Part shown: positions 26,101 through 34,183 of the stretch, piece by piece
How the letters are laid out: every line of letters begins with the position of its first letter
Numbering within the stretch: the first letter of the stretch is position 1
Assembly (NCBI GenBank): GCA_016873095.1
Contig: VGYC01000005.1
Coordinates: forward strand, 23,470 to 87,469
Reading direction: 5' to 3'
From: Planctomycetota bacterium
GTDB lineage: Bacteria > Planctomycetota > Planctomycetia > Gemmatales > Gemmataceae
DNA length: 64,000 nucleotides
Notes under the pieces: generated by a model
Databases searched by the model: none
What the model saw: only the letters and a program-made list of their open reading frames with translations
What the model was told of the DNA's origin: nothing
Translations under genes and position numbers: made by a program

Positions 26101-26288
26101 CGGTCCTTCTCGTCCATGCCATGACAATGAAAGCAATGCTCCGACAGGATCGGCCGAATATCGCGATTGTAGGACAACTTCCTGGAGTTCTCCGGGGCGT
26201 CGCCTGACCAGGCGAGAGCGCCCAGCGACGCGACGACAAGGAGAAAACATGTGCCTCGAATCGTCATCGAGAGAGATTGGCGTGACAT
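23142..26288 (-). CDS. Planctomycete cytochrome PSCyt1/DUF1549/DUF1553 protein (long form)
   Basis: 1048 residues with a signal peptide or anchor (RGTCFLLVVASLGALAWSGD). PSCyt1 carries CFHCH at 52-56 followed by RKGRLRLDERSAALKGG. DUF1549 follows at about 155-365 and contains a second CAQCH-SHKFDP motif. A lectin-like beta insert with DGDDKTGWRADRG lies in the middle. DUF1553 starts near 730 (LDFANWLASDRNPLAARVAVNRVWQ). It is the first gene of the leftward five-gene run and is exported. The start could also be ATG 26267; neither has a strong Shine-Dalgarno. Substrate and redox partner are unknown. Confidence 0.92.
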   Translation of the reverse strand: MSRQSLSMTIRGTCFLLVVASLGALAWSGDAPENSRKLSYNRDIRPILSEHCFHCHGMDEKDRKGRLRLDERSAALKGGRSDGPAIVPGRPDQSALIRRVTAHLPGDVMPPPRVKNPLDARQIATLKQWITEGADYSKHWAFEMPRKEPTPKDQHPIDFFVKRKLAASKLQPAPPADPATLCRRMYLDLLGIPPTPQQLDAFLEAYRRNRARAIVELVRSLSSSPQFGERWARLWLDIARFADSNGFEKDLLREMWAWRAWVIQAFNNDMPYNRFLIEQIAGDLLPNPTQDQIVATGFLRNSMINEEGAIVPEQFRMFEMFDRMDCVGKAALGLSIQCAQCHSHKFDPMSQNEYYGLFAFLNNTYEAQSWVYSTEQQRQIGDIRAKLRALEARLKKHRPRWQAELAAWEKSVLAREVAWQPLKAVELDSTGGLNHPTQEADLSILTHGHPTTKGDIFGIFAADLKGVTGLRLEALAHRDMPFGGPGRSKYGTWAVSELKVLYQLPASDKWQPLKLRNATADFSEPDGKVEDEWKADFDKDKKRLRGPVAYLIDGDDKTGWRADRGPGLRNQDSVAVVQFEQPLDLPDKTRLKVLLVMDHGGSDNGRHNMQLGCCRLSLTSAADPQAQPVDHAAVLAMNVAPAQRTEQQKDVIFSAWLKTLGDAESRKMQEAIAAEWRKFPIGQTSALHLAERTARHPRTTRLLDRGEWDRPKHPVKPQVPAFLHPLGKASPSRLDFANWLASDRNPLAARVAVNRVWQALFGSGLVETAEEFGTRTPVPVYLDLLDWLAVDFMEHGWSHRHLLERIVTSETYQQSATITPLHLERDPRNRLLSRGARFRMDAEVIRDTTLSIAGLLHLKEVGGPSFFPPVPQSVLDYNYFKPTYWIPPEGPERYRRALYAVRKRSMPDPVLTSFDAPNGDVACARRPRSNTPLSALTSLNETTFIEASQALALRILKEGGKDDVARVHHAFVLCTARPAKPAELQVVLKLLATNRARLVRGELQARTIAFSRFTRLEDLPVDATPNDIAAWTMVSRILLNLDETLCRP

Positions 26289-26588
26289 CGATCAACTCGC
26301 TTGCGATCGAGAACGGCGGCACTCGGCATCCGCCTCGCTGGATTAGGTAAGAAGCTACAGGGTGCGGATAATCTACCTGACCATTCTATCATCATCTCCA
26401 GGATTGGGCAGGCAACAACCCTGGGACTTTTACAGGCCGAAGTGCCACCGATCAACCGTCCTTGCCAGGCGCCGCGAACGCCTGCATTGCACCGTGCTTT
26501 TTGCGCTAATGTTGATTTAATGAGCTGGGTACATCGCAAGAGCGACATCGTGTGGTGCCGCCCCCAGGCGTAAAGGTCGAGCGCCGCC
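26289..26588. other. Divergent promoter region of the central PSD1 / PVC-dehydrogenase locus
   Basis: 300 bp separate the leftward PSD1 start from the rightward SGNH-like start. The right half is locally AT-rich around 26498-26525 (TTGATTTAATG), a plausible promoter core for the rightward genes. No ORF here starts or ends convincingly and no strong inverted repeat was seen. Confidence 0.5.
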
Positions 26589-27776
26589 GTGAAACATTTC
26601 ATCGTATTCCTGGCACTGCTGGTGTTTCATTCCGGCACGGTGCGCGCGGGCGAAAAGCGTGTGCGCAAAGAACTGGCTGATACGGATCGCGTGCTCCTGC
26701 TTGGCGGCGGATTCATCGAGCAGGAGCGGCTGCATTGTTACCTGGAAACGCGACTGCTCCGGCATCATCCACGCGGACAGTTGCTGTTCCGCAACCTCGG
26801 CTGGGGCGGCGACACCGTGCGCGGATCCGCGCGGACCGGCGGCTTCGAGAATCCACAAGGTTTCGCCCGCTTGCTCAAGGAAGTCACACAATGGAAGCCG
26901 ACCGTGATCCTGGTGGGATACGGGATGAACGAATCCTTCGCCGGCGCGAAGGGCATCGACGTGTTTGTCAAGGATTATCGGAGTCTGCTTGATAAACTCG
27001 CGCCTCTCAAGTCGCGATTGATCCTGCTGGCGCCAACGTATCATGAAGCACTCGGTCCACCCCATCCAGACCCGACCGAGCACAACAAGAGTTTGCAGTC
27101 TTATGCCGAGGCGATACGCGATCTGGCGCAGAAAAGAGATGTGGAGTTCATCAACCTGTTTCACGCCATGAAGACAGCGAAGGCGACGATGCCCGGGCGC
27201 ATCTTCACGACCAATGGCATTCAGCCCAATGAGCTCGGCTACGCGGTGATCGCCCGCACGGTTGAGAAGGCGCTGGGCTATGCCAGCGCGAGCGACTGGC
27301 ATTTCACCGTGTCCGCGAAGGGCAAAGTAAGAGAACAAGGTGGCGTCAAGGAAAAAGTGGAAGCGACAAAGCGTGGTCTGCGACTCTGGATTCAGGAACC
27401 TGTGGTGCCGGTCACGGATCCACTCGCAAAGGAAGGATTGGTCCTGAGAGTGACCGATCTTGCCGATGGCATGCATGTGCTGACCGTTGGCGGCAAGGAA
27501 GTACTGCGGGCAACCGGTGAAGCATGGGGGCGCGGCCTATTCATCGCCGCCGGAAATCCGGACGGGGAAAAACTGCGTCAAGCCGTCATTGCCAAGAACG
27601 AACTGTTCTATCGTCGCTGGAGGCCATTCAACGATCATTCGAGGCACTTCGATTTCTTGCGAGGAGACTTCTCCCTTTATGACAAGGCCATCGCGGATCG
27701 GGAACGGGCCATTCAAGACATGCTGGCTCCGCGCTGGCATTGCTTCGAGATCGTGCCTCTGGGAAAGTCCAAATGA
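26589..27776 (+). CDS. Exported SGNH/GDSL-fold protein lacking the catalytic triad
   Basis: 395 residues starting at GTG 26589, directly before a signal peptide (KHFIVFLALLVFHSGTVRAG). The fold is recognised from block II and III landmarks: LLFRNLGWGGDTVRGSARTG (65-84) and VILVGYGMNESF (107-117, Asn114). Block I, normally GDS, reads LLLGGGFIEQERLH (36-49) with no serine. Block V, normally Asp-x-x-His, reads TTNGIQPNELGY with Asn209 and Gln212. The C-terminal part (230-395) is extra. It therefore probably binds rather than hydrolyses a ligand, or uses other residues. Its TGA overlaps the next ATG by 4 bp, linking it to the PVC dehydrogenase. Confidence 0.85.
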   Translation: MKHFIVFLALLVFHSGTVRAGEKRVRKELADTDRVLLLGGGFIEQERLHCYLETRLLRHHPRGQLLFRNLGWGGDTVRGSARTGGFENPQGFARLLKEVTQWKPTVILVGYGMNESFAGAKGIDVFVKDYRSLLDKLAPLKSRLILLAPTYHEALGPPHPDPTEHNKSLQSYAEAIRDLAQKRDVEFINLFHAMKTAKATMPGRIFTTNGIQPNELGYAVIARTVEKALGYASASDWHFTVSAKGKVREQGGVKEKVEATKRGLRLWIQEPVVPVTDPLAKEGLVLRVTDLADGMHVLTVGGKEVLRATGEAWGRGLFIAAGNPDGEKLRQAVIAKNELFYRRWRPFNDHSRHFDFLRGDFSLYDKAIADRERAIQDMLAPRWHCFEIVPLGKSK

Positions 27777-30700
27777 AGCACTTGCGAAATCTGACCAGGA
27801 TAGTTGTTCTTGCCGTTCTGGGGATGCTGTCACTTCAACCCGGAGCGCTGGGGCAGATGCCGCCTGCGGAAATGAGCGATGACCCGGAAGTCTTTCGCAA
27901 GCTGACACAGCTACCGGATGGATTCGAGATACAGCTAGTCGCAGCAGAGCCGACGATCATCAATCCGGTTCAAATCAACTTTGACGCGCGCGGCCGGCTA
28001 TGGGTCTTGTGCGCTCCACGCTATCCACAGATTCTGCCGGGTCAGGCCCCGAAGGATTACGTCGTTGTCCTGGAAGATTTCGACCCTGCCGGGAAGGCGA
28101 AAAAGTCTACGGTTTTCGTGGAGGGGCTGACGGTGCCTACCGGGATGATGCCGGGAGACGGCGGCGTCTATGTTGGGCAGGGGGAGACGCTGCTGCATTT
28201 TTCGGATCCCGGGAAAACAGGAAAGGCGACGAAGCGAAAGGTAGTGTTCGCGGGATTCGGCACCTCGGACACGCATCACACGCTCAACACGTTTCGCTGG
28301 GGACCGGACGGCGCCCTGTACTTCAATCAGGGTGTCTACATCCTCAGCACCGTCGAGACGCCGTACGGACCGCGCAAGCTCTTCGGTGGTTGCATCTGGC
28401 AACTGCGAACGGATCGACTCAAGCTGGAGGTATTCGATCGCTCGATTCTGCCGAACAACACCTGGGGGCATGCGTTCGATGCCATGGGGCAGTCGTTCAT
28501 CGCGAGCGCCTGGCCAGGAGCACTGAACCGTATCTTGCCCGATTCGCCGCTGCATCGTGAGACGGACCAGGAAGCCGTGCCGAACCTGAAGATGACGCAG
28601 ATCGGCGGCGAGCGCCATTGCGGGCTGGAAATCGTGTCCGGCCGGCACTTCCCGGAAGACTGGCAGGGCAACCTGCTCACAGGCGATTTCTTGTCCCACA
28701 AGATTTATCGTTACCGGCTGGAAGATGATGGCCAACAGTTCGTGAGCAAGCTCTTGCCGCCGCTCGTGGTGTCCAGGCATCGCAAGTTTCGCCCCATCGA
28801 TATCAAGATGGGACCGGACGGAGCCGTGTATATTGCCGACCTGTATCAGCAGATCATCCAGCACAACCAGATCGATTTTCGCGATCCACGCCGCGATCAC
28901 ACGTGCGGCCGAATCTGGCGCGTGGTCCGCAAGGATCGGCCGCTGCTCGCCAACCCGAATCTCGCGGATTTGCCGCTACCCAGGTTGCTGGACCACCTCA
29001 AGGATCCGGAACAGTGGACTCGCCTGCAAGTCAAGCGCTTGCTGGCCGAGGGGGACCGGCAGGCCGCCGGTAAAGCGCTGGGGCAATGGGTCAGCGGCAT
29101 CGATGCGAAGGACCCGCAGCGCTTGCGCCATCTGCTGGAGGCTTTGTGGGCGTATCAGAGCATCGACCAGGTTGAGGCACGCTTGCTTGAGCAATTGCTG
29201 CAAAGCGACGATGCGCGGATCCGCGCGGCGGCGACGCGCGTGATCGCGGCCTGGCATGAGCGACTCCCCGAGCCGACGCGCTTGCTGGCCCGGCAGGCGC
29301 GCGACGCCAGTCCGCGCGTTCGACTGGAGGCGGCCATGGCAGCCGGCCATATTCCGTCAGCCAGGGCACTTGATGCCGCGCTGAGCCTCCTGGATCAGCC
29401 CATGGATCCGTTGCTGGATTTCGCCCTGCGTCGCACCATCATCCTTCTGAAGCCAGGCTGGTTTCCCGATTTTCAGAACGGGAAACTGGTTCTGCACGAC
29501 AGCGCCCGGCATCTGCCCTTCGCCCTGCAGGCCATCAAGGCGCCCGGCGCCATCGCGGCACTGCGAGATCTCTTCGTGGCAAGGAGAATACCGGCGAGCA
29601 ATCGCGCCGAGGTATTGCGACTTCTGGCTTCGCTTGGCGACGAGAATGACCTGAACCTGATCGCCAAGGAACTCATCGGTCTGGCACCGCTGCCGGCACG
29701 CGATCAAGCTCGCATTCTGGATGAGCTGGCGAACGCGGCAGGTGTGAACCGTCCGAAAAGCGTCCCGGCAGCCATGCCCTGGCTGACACTGTTCGCCTCC
29801 GCCGACCGGGATGTGGCGGCGAGTGCGGTGCGCGTGGCGGGCCTATGGAAGCAGGAACACCTGCGTGCGGAGCTGACGCGGATAACGGCTTCAGATTCGC
29901 CCAAGCTGCGTGTGGCGGCGGTGGAAGCTCTCGTCGATCTGGGTGGAGTCAGGAGCGTGGAGTTCCTCACGCGTCAGGCCGACAGCAAGCTGCCTGCCGA
30001 GAACCGTCTGGAAGCGGTGATCGGGCTCGCCCGCCTCGATCTGGCGAAAGCAACCCCACGCGCAGCGGAGTTGTTGCGGGGGCCTCCGCAGCCCGAGGTT
30101 GTGTTCGAACGACTGTTCACCACTTTTCTCGGGCGCAAAGGCGGGCCGGCAGCACTGACAGCGGCATTCAGCGAGAATACACCGTCGAAGGAGTCGGCCA
30201 AGCTAGGCTTGCGCGTTCTGGCCGGGTTGGGGACGCCGGCGCCGACGCTCAACGAGGCGTTGCAGGCGGCGGCCGGGTTTCGCGGTATCGTCCGCAAGCT
30301 GTCGGCGGAGGAAACAAAGCAGATCTTGCATCTGGCCCGAACCAAGGGAAATCCGGATCGTGGCGAGGCTGTTTTTCGCCGGCCAGTCCTGGGATGCTTC
30401 CAGTGCCATGCCCTGGGAGGAGCGGGAGGCAACGTGGGGCCGGATCTGTCCGGCATCGGCACCAGTGCGCCGATGGAATACTTGCTGGAATCGGTCGTCT
30501 TGCCAGCGAAGACGATTCGCGAGGGCTACACGACCGCGACGATCTTCACCGTCAGCGGCCAGCTTCTGACCGGAGTCCTGGTGCGCGAGAGCCCAAAGGA
30601 GCTGGTTCTGCGTGAGCCGACTCGCCCGGACGAAATCGTCATCAAGAAGAAAGACATCGAGGAGAAGAAGATCGGCGGCTCATTGATGCCGAACGGCCTG

Positions 30701-31222
30701 GATCAATCCCTGAGCGATGAAGAGCTGGCCGATTTGGTTCGTTTCTTGTCCGAACTGGGCAAACCCGGTCCTTTCGGCGTGACGCACGAACCGGTGGCAC
30801 GGCGCTGGCAGAAACTCGACGCAGCGCCCGAAAAGTGGAAGAATCAAGATGCCGAGTCTCTCGGCAAGACCCTGCGTGATGGAAAGGGCCTCACCTGGTC
30901 AACCGTGTATGCGCGCGTCCGCGGCGACTTGCCTCTGAAGGACCTGGTAACTGCAGGGAACTCGGTCTCGGTGCTGCGCACGCAGTTGCAGGTCGCGGCG
31001 CCCGGGAAGATTGCCCTGCGTCTCGCAAAGATCCCGACGCTGAAGCTGTGGGTAGATGACAGGCCGGTGGCCGTGTCGGAAAAAATCGAGCTGGATCTGG
31101 ACCGAGGATTACACTCGCTGACTCTATGGCTTGATAGGCCAGAGCCGACGATGGAATTGCGGCTGGCGCTTGTCGAGGTTGCGGGTTCAACGGCGGCCGC
31201 GCGCTTCGTGCACGGCAGGTAA
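27773..31222 (+). CDS. PVC-type haem-binding dehydrogenase with HEAT repeats and C-terminal cytochrome c
   Basis: 1149 residues from ATG 27773, translationally coupled to the SGNH-like gene (ATGA). A signal peptide ends near GALGQ. Residues about 50-400 form a PQQ/sorbosone-dehydrogenase-like propeller (PDGFEIQLVAAEPTIINPVQINFDARGRLWV and following). Helical repeats of HEAT type fill about 410-830. A haem c motif CFQCH at about 875-879 is followed by GPDLSGIG and a distal-side region. A C-terminal beta domain ends the protein. It probably oxidises an extracellular sugar or alcohol and passes electrons to its own cytochrome; the substrate is unknown. Confidence 0.92.
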   Translation: MKHLRNLTRIVVLAVLGMLSLQPGALGQMPPAEMSDDPEVFRKLTQLPDGFEIQLVAAEPTIINPVQINFDARGRLWVLCAPRYPQILPGQAPKDYVVVLEDFDPAGKAKKSTVFVEGLTVPTGMMPGDGGVYVGQGETLLHFSDPGKTGKATKRKVVFAGFGTSDTHHTLNTFRWGPDGALYFNQGVYILSTVETPYGPRKLFGGCIWQLRTDRLKLEVFDRSILPNNTWGHAFDAMGQSFIASAWPGALNRILPDSPLHRETDQEAVPNLKMTQIGGERHCGLEIVSGRHFPEDWQGNLLTGDFLSHKIYRYRLEDDGQQFVSKLLPPLVVSRHRKFRPIDIKMGPDGAVYIADLYQQIIQHNQIDFRDPRRDHTCGRIWRVVRKDRPLLANPNLADLPLPRLLDHLKDPEQWTRLQVKRLLAEGDRQAAGKALGQWVSGIDAKDPQRLRHLLEALWAYQSIDQVEARLLEQLLQSDDARIRAAATRVIAAWHERLPEPTRLLARQARDASPRVRLEAAMAAGHIPSARALDAALSLLDQPMDPLLDFALRRTIILLKPGWFPDFQNGKLVLHDSARHLPFALQAIKAPGAIAALRDLFVARRIPASNRAEVLRLLASLGDENDLNLIAKELIGLAPLPARDQARILDELANAAGVNRPKSVPAAMPWLTLFASADRDVAASAVRVAGLWKQEHLRAELTRITASDSPKLRVAAVEALVDLGGVRSVEFLTRQADSKLPAENRLEAVIGLARLDLAKATPRAAELLRGPPQPEVVFERLFTTFLGRKGGPAALTAAFSENTPSKESAKLGLRVLAGLGTPAPTLNEALQAAAGFRGIVRKLSAEETKQILHLARTKGNPDRGEAVFRRPVLGCFQCHALGGAGGNVGPDLSGIGTSAPMEYLLESVVLPAKTIREGYTTATIFTVSGQLLTGVLVRESPKELVLREPTRPDEIVIKKKDIEEKKIGGSLMPNGLDQSLSDEELADLVRFLSELGKPGPFGVTHEPVARRWQKLDAAPEKWKNQDAESLGKTLRDGKGLTWSTVYARVRGDLPLKDLVTAGNSVSVLRTQLQVAAPGKIALRLAKIPTLKLWVDDRPVAVSEKIELDLDRGLHSLTLWLDRPEPTMELRLALVEVAGSTAAARFVHGR

Positions 31223-31273
31223 CGGCCTATGTCCGGCGCTTGGCTGGTCGATGCGCCACGGAGGAAGATTCTC

Positions 31274-34078
31274 ATGAATTCGCTAGCACGCCTCGGCATC
31301 TGGATCGTGGGCGCGGCCTTGGGCCTGGCGCTGCTCGGCCAAGTAGGTCCGGCGGACGTCTTCATCGACGACCGTTTCGAGGACTTTGCGGGCGGAACAC
31401 TCGATGCCGGCGGGCAGAACCTCTATGTAAGCCGCGACGGGAAGGTGAGGAGCATCAACCGTTTCGACCTGAATGACGACGGCCATATCGATCTGATCTT
31501 CAACTGCACACACGACACCTATCAGATGATCCCTGCGACAGCGGGCCTGGTTGACCGGGAGCGCCATTCTCGAAGCCTTGACATTGCCGTGGAGGGCTCG
31601 GCGCGAGTCGTGCTGGGAGATCTGAACAAGGATGGCTACACCGACGCGGTATTCTGCCCCAACTCGATTGGAGTCCACCATGATCGCCGTTTTGTGTCGG
31701 TCGCCTGGGGAGGGCCGGAAGGATGGCTGTCGCAAAGAGTCAATAGCGTCCTGCCGATGAATGCGGCAAGCACGGTGGTTCTGGCCGATCTCAACCATGA
31801 CAGCTGGCCGGACATCGTCGTTCTGGGCGGACAGCGCTGGCGTCCCGAGCAACCCGCCGACCGCATCATTCGCGTATTCTGGGGTAGTGCAACCGGTTTT
31901 TCCGCCGTCGAGTTTCAGGACTTTGGTGTTCATGGAGCCATCGAACTGGCAGCCGCCGACTTTGATGGCGACGGCGCCCGTGACCTGGCAGTGCTCCGTT
32001 CCGACGGCAAGGTCAGCATTCTCTGGGCGACGCGCGCCAAATCCACGCCGATCGTCGTTGAGCGAACGGAAGTCGCTCTGCCTGGCAAGAACGCCACATG
32101 CCTGACGGCCGCCGACGTGAACGGGGATGGCCGGCCCGACCTGTGCGCCGGCACCAGCGAGAAGGCGATCTATCTGGTGCCGGTACGACCTGACCGTCGC
32201 TGGGATCAAGCAGCATCGATTCCGGCGTTTCCGGCCACGCACGTTGTCGTCGGTGATCTGGATGGGGACGGCCAGGCCGACCTGGTGCTGACGGATTTTC
32301 ACCAGGCACATGCCGCGGGAGGCGAGCAGGCAGGCGGCGCTCACGGCGCTCTCGATCGCATTCACCTGCTGTGGGGCGGCGCGCGCGGCTTTCAGGCCAA
32401 CCGGGCCGACATACTCAAAGTTCCCCATGCGGCAGCTGCTGCCGTGGCGGACCTGGACGGGGATGGCCATCCGGATCTCGTGGTGGCCATCCACCAGGGC
32501 GAAACAACTTTCAACGGCGAGTCGACAGTGTTTTTCGGCGATGGACGGCGCAACTTCACCCGTGCCAAGACCGGCTTTCGCACTTCCGGCACGACCGACG
32601 TGGCCGTCGCGCCGTCCGAGAAAGGGCTAAGCGCCAGGGCCATTTTCTGCAACAGCATCGGCGGCCGACTCGACGAGGCCGTCCCGGTCCTTGTCTACTG
32701 GGGAGGCAAGGGCGGCTTCGACCCGAAACGCGTCTGGAAGATCCCTTTCCACAGCGGTTACGAGTCCAGTGCCGCCGATCTGGACGCCGACGGTTTCGTC
32801 GATCTGGTCTTGCTCAATTCCGGCCACGCCGGTGACGTTGCCTCCAAGGACGCGACGCTGGGCGCCAACATCTTCCGGGGAAGTCCCAAGGGGATTGATC
32901 TGCAACGAAAACGGACGGTGCTTCGCGAGAACTTCCTCGGCACCAGCACGGTGGCCGACTTGAACAAGGATGGCTACCTCGACCTGGTGCTCGAGCCATT
33001 TGCGCCCGCGAAGCCGGGCGAGGTGGAGCAACTGATCATCTACTATGGAGGGAGCGACGGTTTTCACAAATCGCACCGGGTGTCCTTTCCGAAGGAAGGA
33101 TACGGTCAGGAGCATCTGGTAGCCGACTTCAACGCGGACGGCTGGCTCGACATTGCCTCGACGACGCGTTCCCTCAACTGCGTGCGCATCTGGTGGGGCG
33201 GGCCCAAGGGATTTGATCCGAAGAACGAGCAACGCCTGAAAGTGTCCGGACCGCTCGGAGTCAACGCCGCGGATCTGAACGGCGACGGACATCTCGACCT
33301 GGTGGTTGGCAGCTACAATGACCCCGTGTCCGGGCATCGGGACATGGGACTCTTGATTTTCTGGGGCGGCCAGGGCGGGTATCGGCACGCCAATGCCCAA
33401 TGGCTGCCAGGCTTCGCCCCGCTGGGACGCTGCATCGCCGATTTCGACGGCGATGGCTACCTCGACATTTTTTCCCCGCAACATTCGGGCGAACTGACGC
33501 GCGAAGACCTCGCCTGCCACATCTACTGGGGCGACAAGGACGGCTTTTCCAGGCAGCGGCGAAGCACGCTGTTCTGCGATTCCGTGAACGCCTCCATGGC
33601 CGCGGATTTCGACGGCGACGGCAAGATGGACCTGGCCGTCGCCTGCCACACGCGGCACGGCGACCACCGTACGCAGTCGCGCGTTTTTTACAACGACGGC
33701 AACCGCTTCGAAAGCCCGCGCCTGCAAAAACTCCCGACCAACGGCCCACACCTGATGTGGGCTACGGACCTGGGAAATATCTATGACCGCCGCTATCGCC
33801 AGACATTCACATCACGCGTTTTCTCCTGGCAGCGACCCGCATCGGCCGGGACGCTGCAGTTCAAGGCCGATCTGGGGCCCGGGAAAAAACTGGTCTTCGA
33901 GGCGCGTTCTGCAGAAAACCAGAAATCCCTCTCGAATGGCCGGTGGCGTTCCGTCACGAATGGAGAATTACCACTCAACCCGAAAGACCGCTGCTTGCAG
34001 TATCGCGCCGTTTTTCTCTCGGACAATGGCGACCGCTATCCGGCACTGGATCGGGTCGAAATCGCCTTGTCGCGTTGA
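31274..34078 (+). CDS. Secreted FG-GAP/VCBS repeat protein (13 calcium-binding repeats)
   Basis: 934 residues from ATG 31274, which has GAGGAAG upstream and a signal sequence immediately after (ARLGIWIVGAALGLALLGQ). ATG 31229 in frame is an alternative. Thirteen integrin-like FG-GAP repeats are marked by D-x-[DN]-x-D-G/S-x-x-D loops, for example DLNDDGHIDLIF, DFDGDGARDLAV, DLDGDGHPDLVV and DFDGDGKMDLAV. They would fold into calcium-binding beta-propellers (two or more). The C-terminal 100 residues are a separate beta domain. It is exported and probably binds substrate or surface. It sits 51 bp after the PVC dehydrogenase. Confidence 0.93.
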   Translation: MNSLARLGIWIVGAALGLALLGQVGPADVFIDDRFEDFAGGTLDAGGQNLYVSRDGKVRSINRFDLNDDGHIDLIFNCTHDTYQMIPATAGLVDRERHSRSLDIAVEGSARVVLGDLNKDGYTDAVFCPNSIGVHHDRRFVSVAWGGPEGWLSQRVNSVLPMNAASTVVLADLNHDSWPDIVVLGGQRWRPEQPADRIIRVFWGSATGFSAVEFQDFGVHGAIELAAADFDGDGARDLAVLRSDGKVSILWATRAKSTPIVVERTEVALPGKNATCLTAADVNGDGRPDLCAGTSEKAIYLVPVRPDRRWDQAASIPAFPATHVVVGDLDGDGQADLVLTDFHQAHAAGGEQAGGAHGALDRIHLLWGGARGFQANRADILKVPHAAAAAVADLDGDGHPDLVVAIHQGETTFNGESTVFFGDGRRNFTRAKTGFRTSGTTDVAVAPSEKGLSARAIFCNSIGGRLDEAVPVLVYWGGKGGFDPKRVWKIPFHSGYESSAADLDADGFVDLVLLNSGHAGDVASKDATLGANIFRGSPKGIDLQRKRTVLRENFLGTSTVADLNKDGYLDLVLEPFAPAKPGEVEQLIIYYGGSDGFHKSHRVSFPKEGYGQEHLVADFNADGWLDIASTTRSLNCVRIWWGGPKGFDPKNEQRLKVSGPLGVNAADLNGDGHLDLVVGSYNDPVSGHRDMGLLIFWGGQGGYRHANAQWLPGFAPLGRCIADFDGDGYLDIFSPQHSGELTREDLACHIYWGDKDGFSRQRRSTLFCDSVNASMAADFDGDGKMDLAVACHTRHGDHRTQSRVFYNDGNRFESPRLQKLPTNGPHLMWATDLGNIYDRRYRQTFTSRVFSWQRPASAGTLQFKADLGPGKKLVFEARSAENQKSLSNGRWRSVTNGELPLNPKDRCLQYRAVFLSDNGDRYPALDRVEIALSR

Positions 34079-34183
34079 CCCGCGCACGCTGGCGCGGCGA
34101 ACGGCAAACCGTACCTTTGTTGTTGCGAGCAGAGACTTCCGCGGTTAGCGTGGAGATTCTGTTACAAGGTTTGAGGGCAAAGC

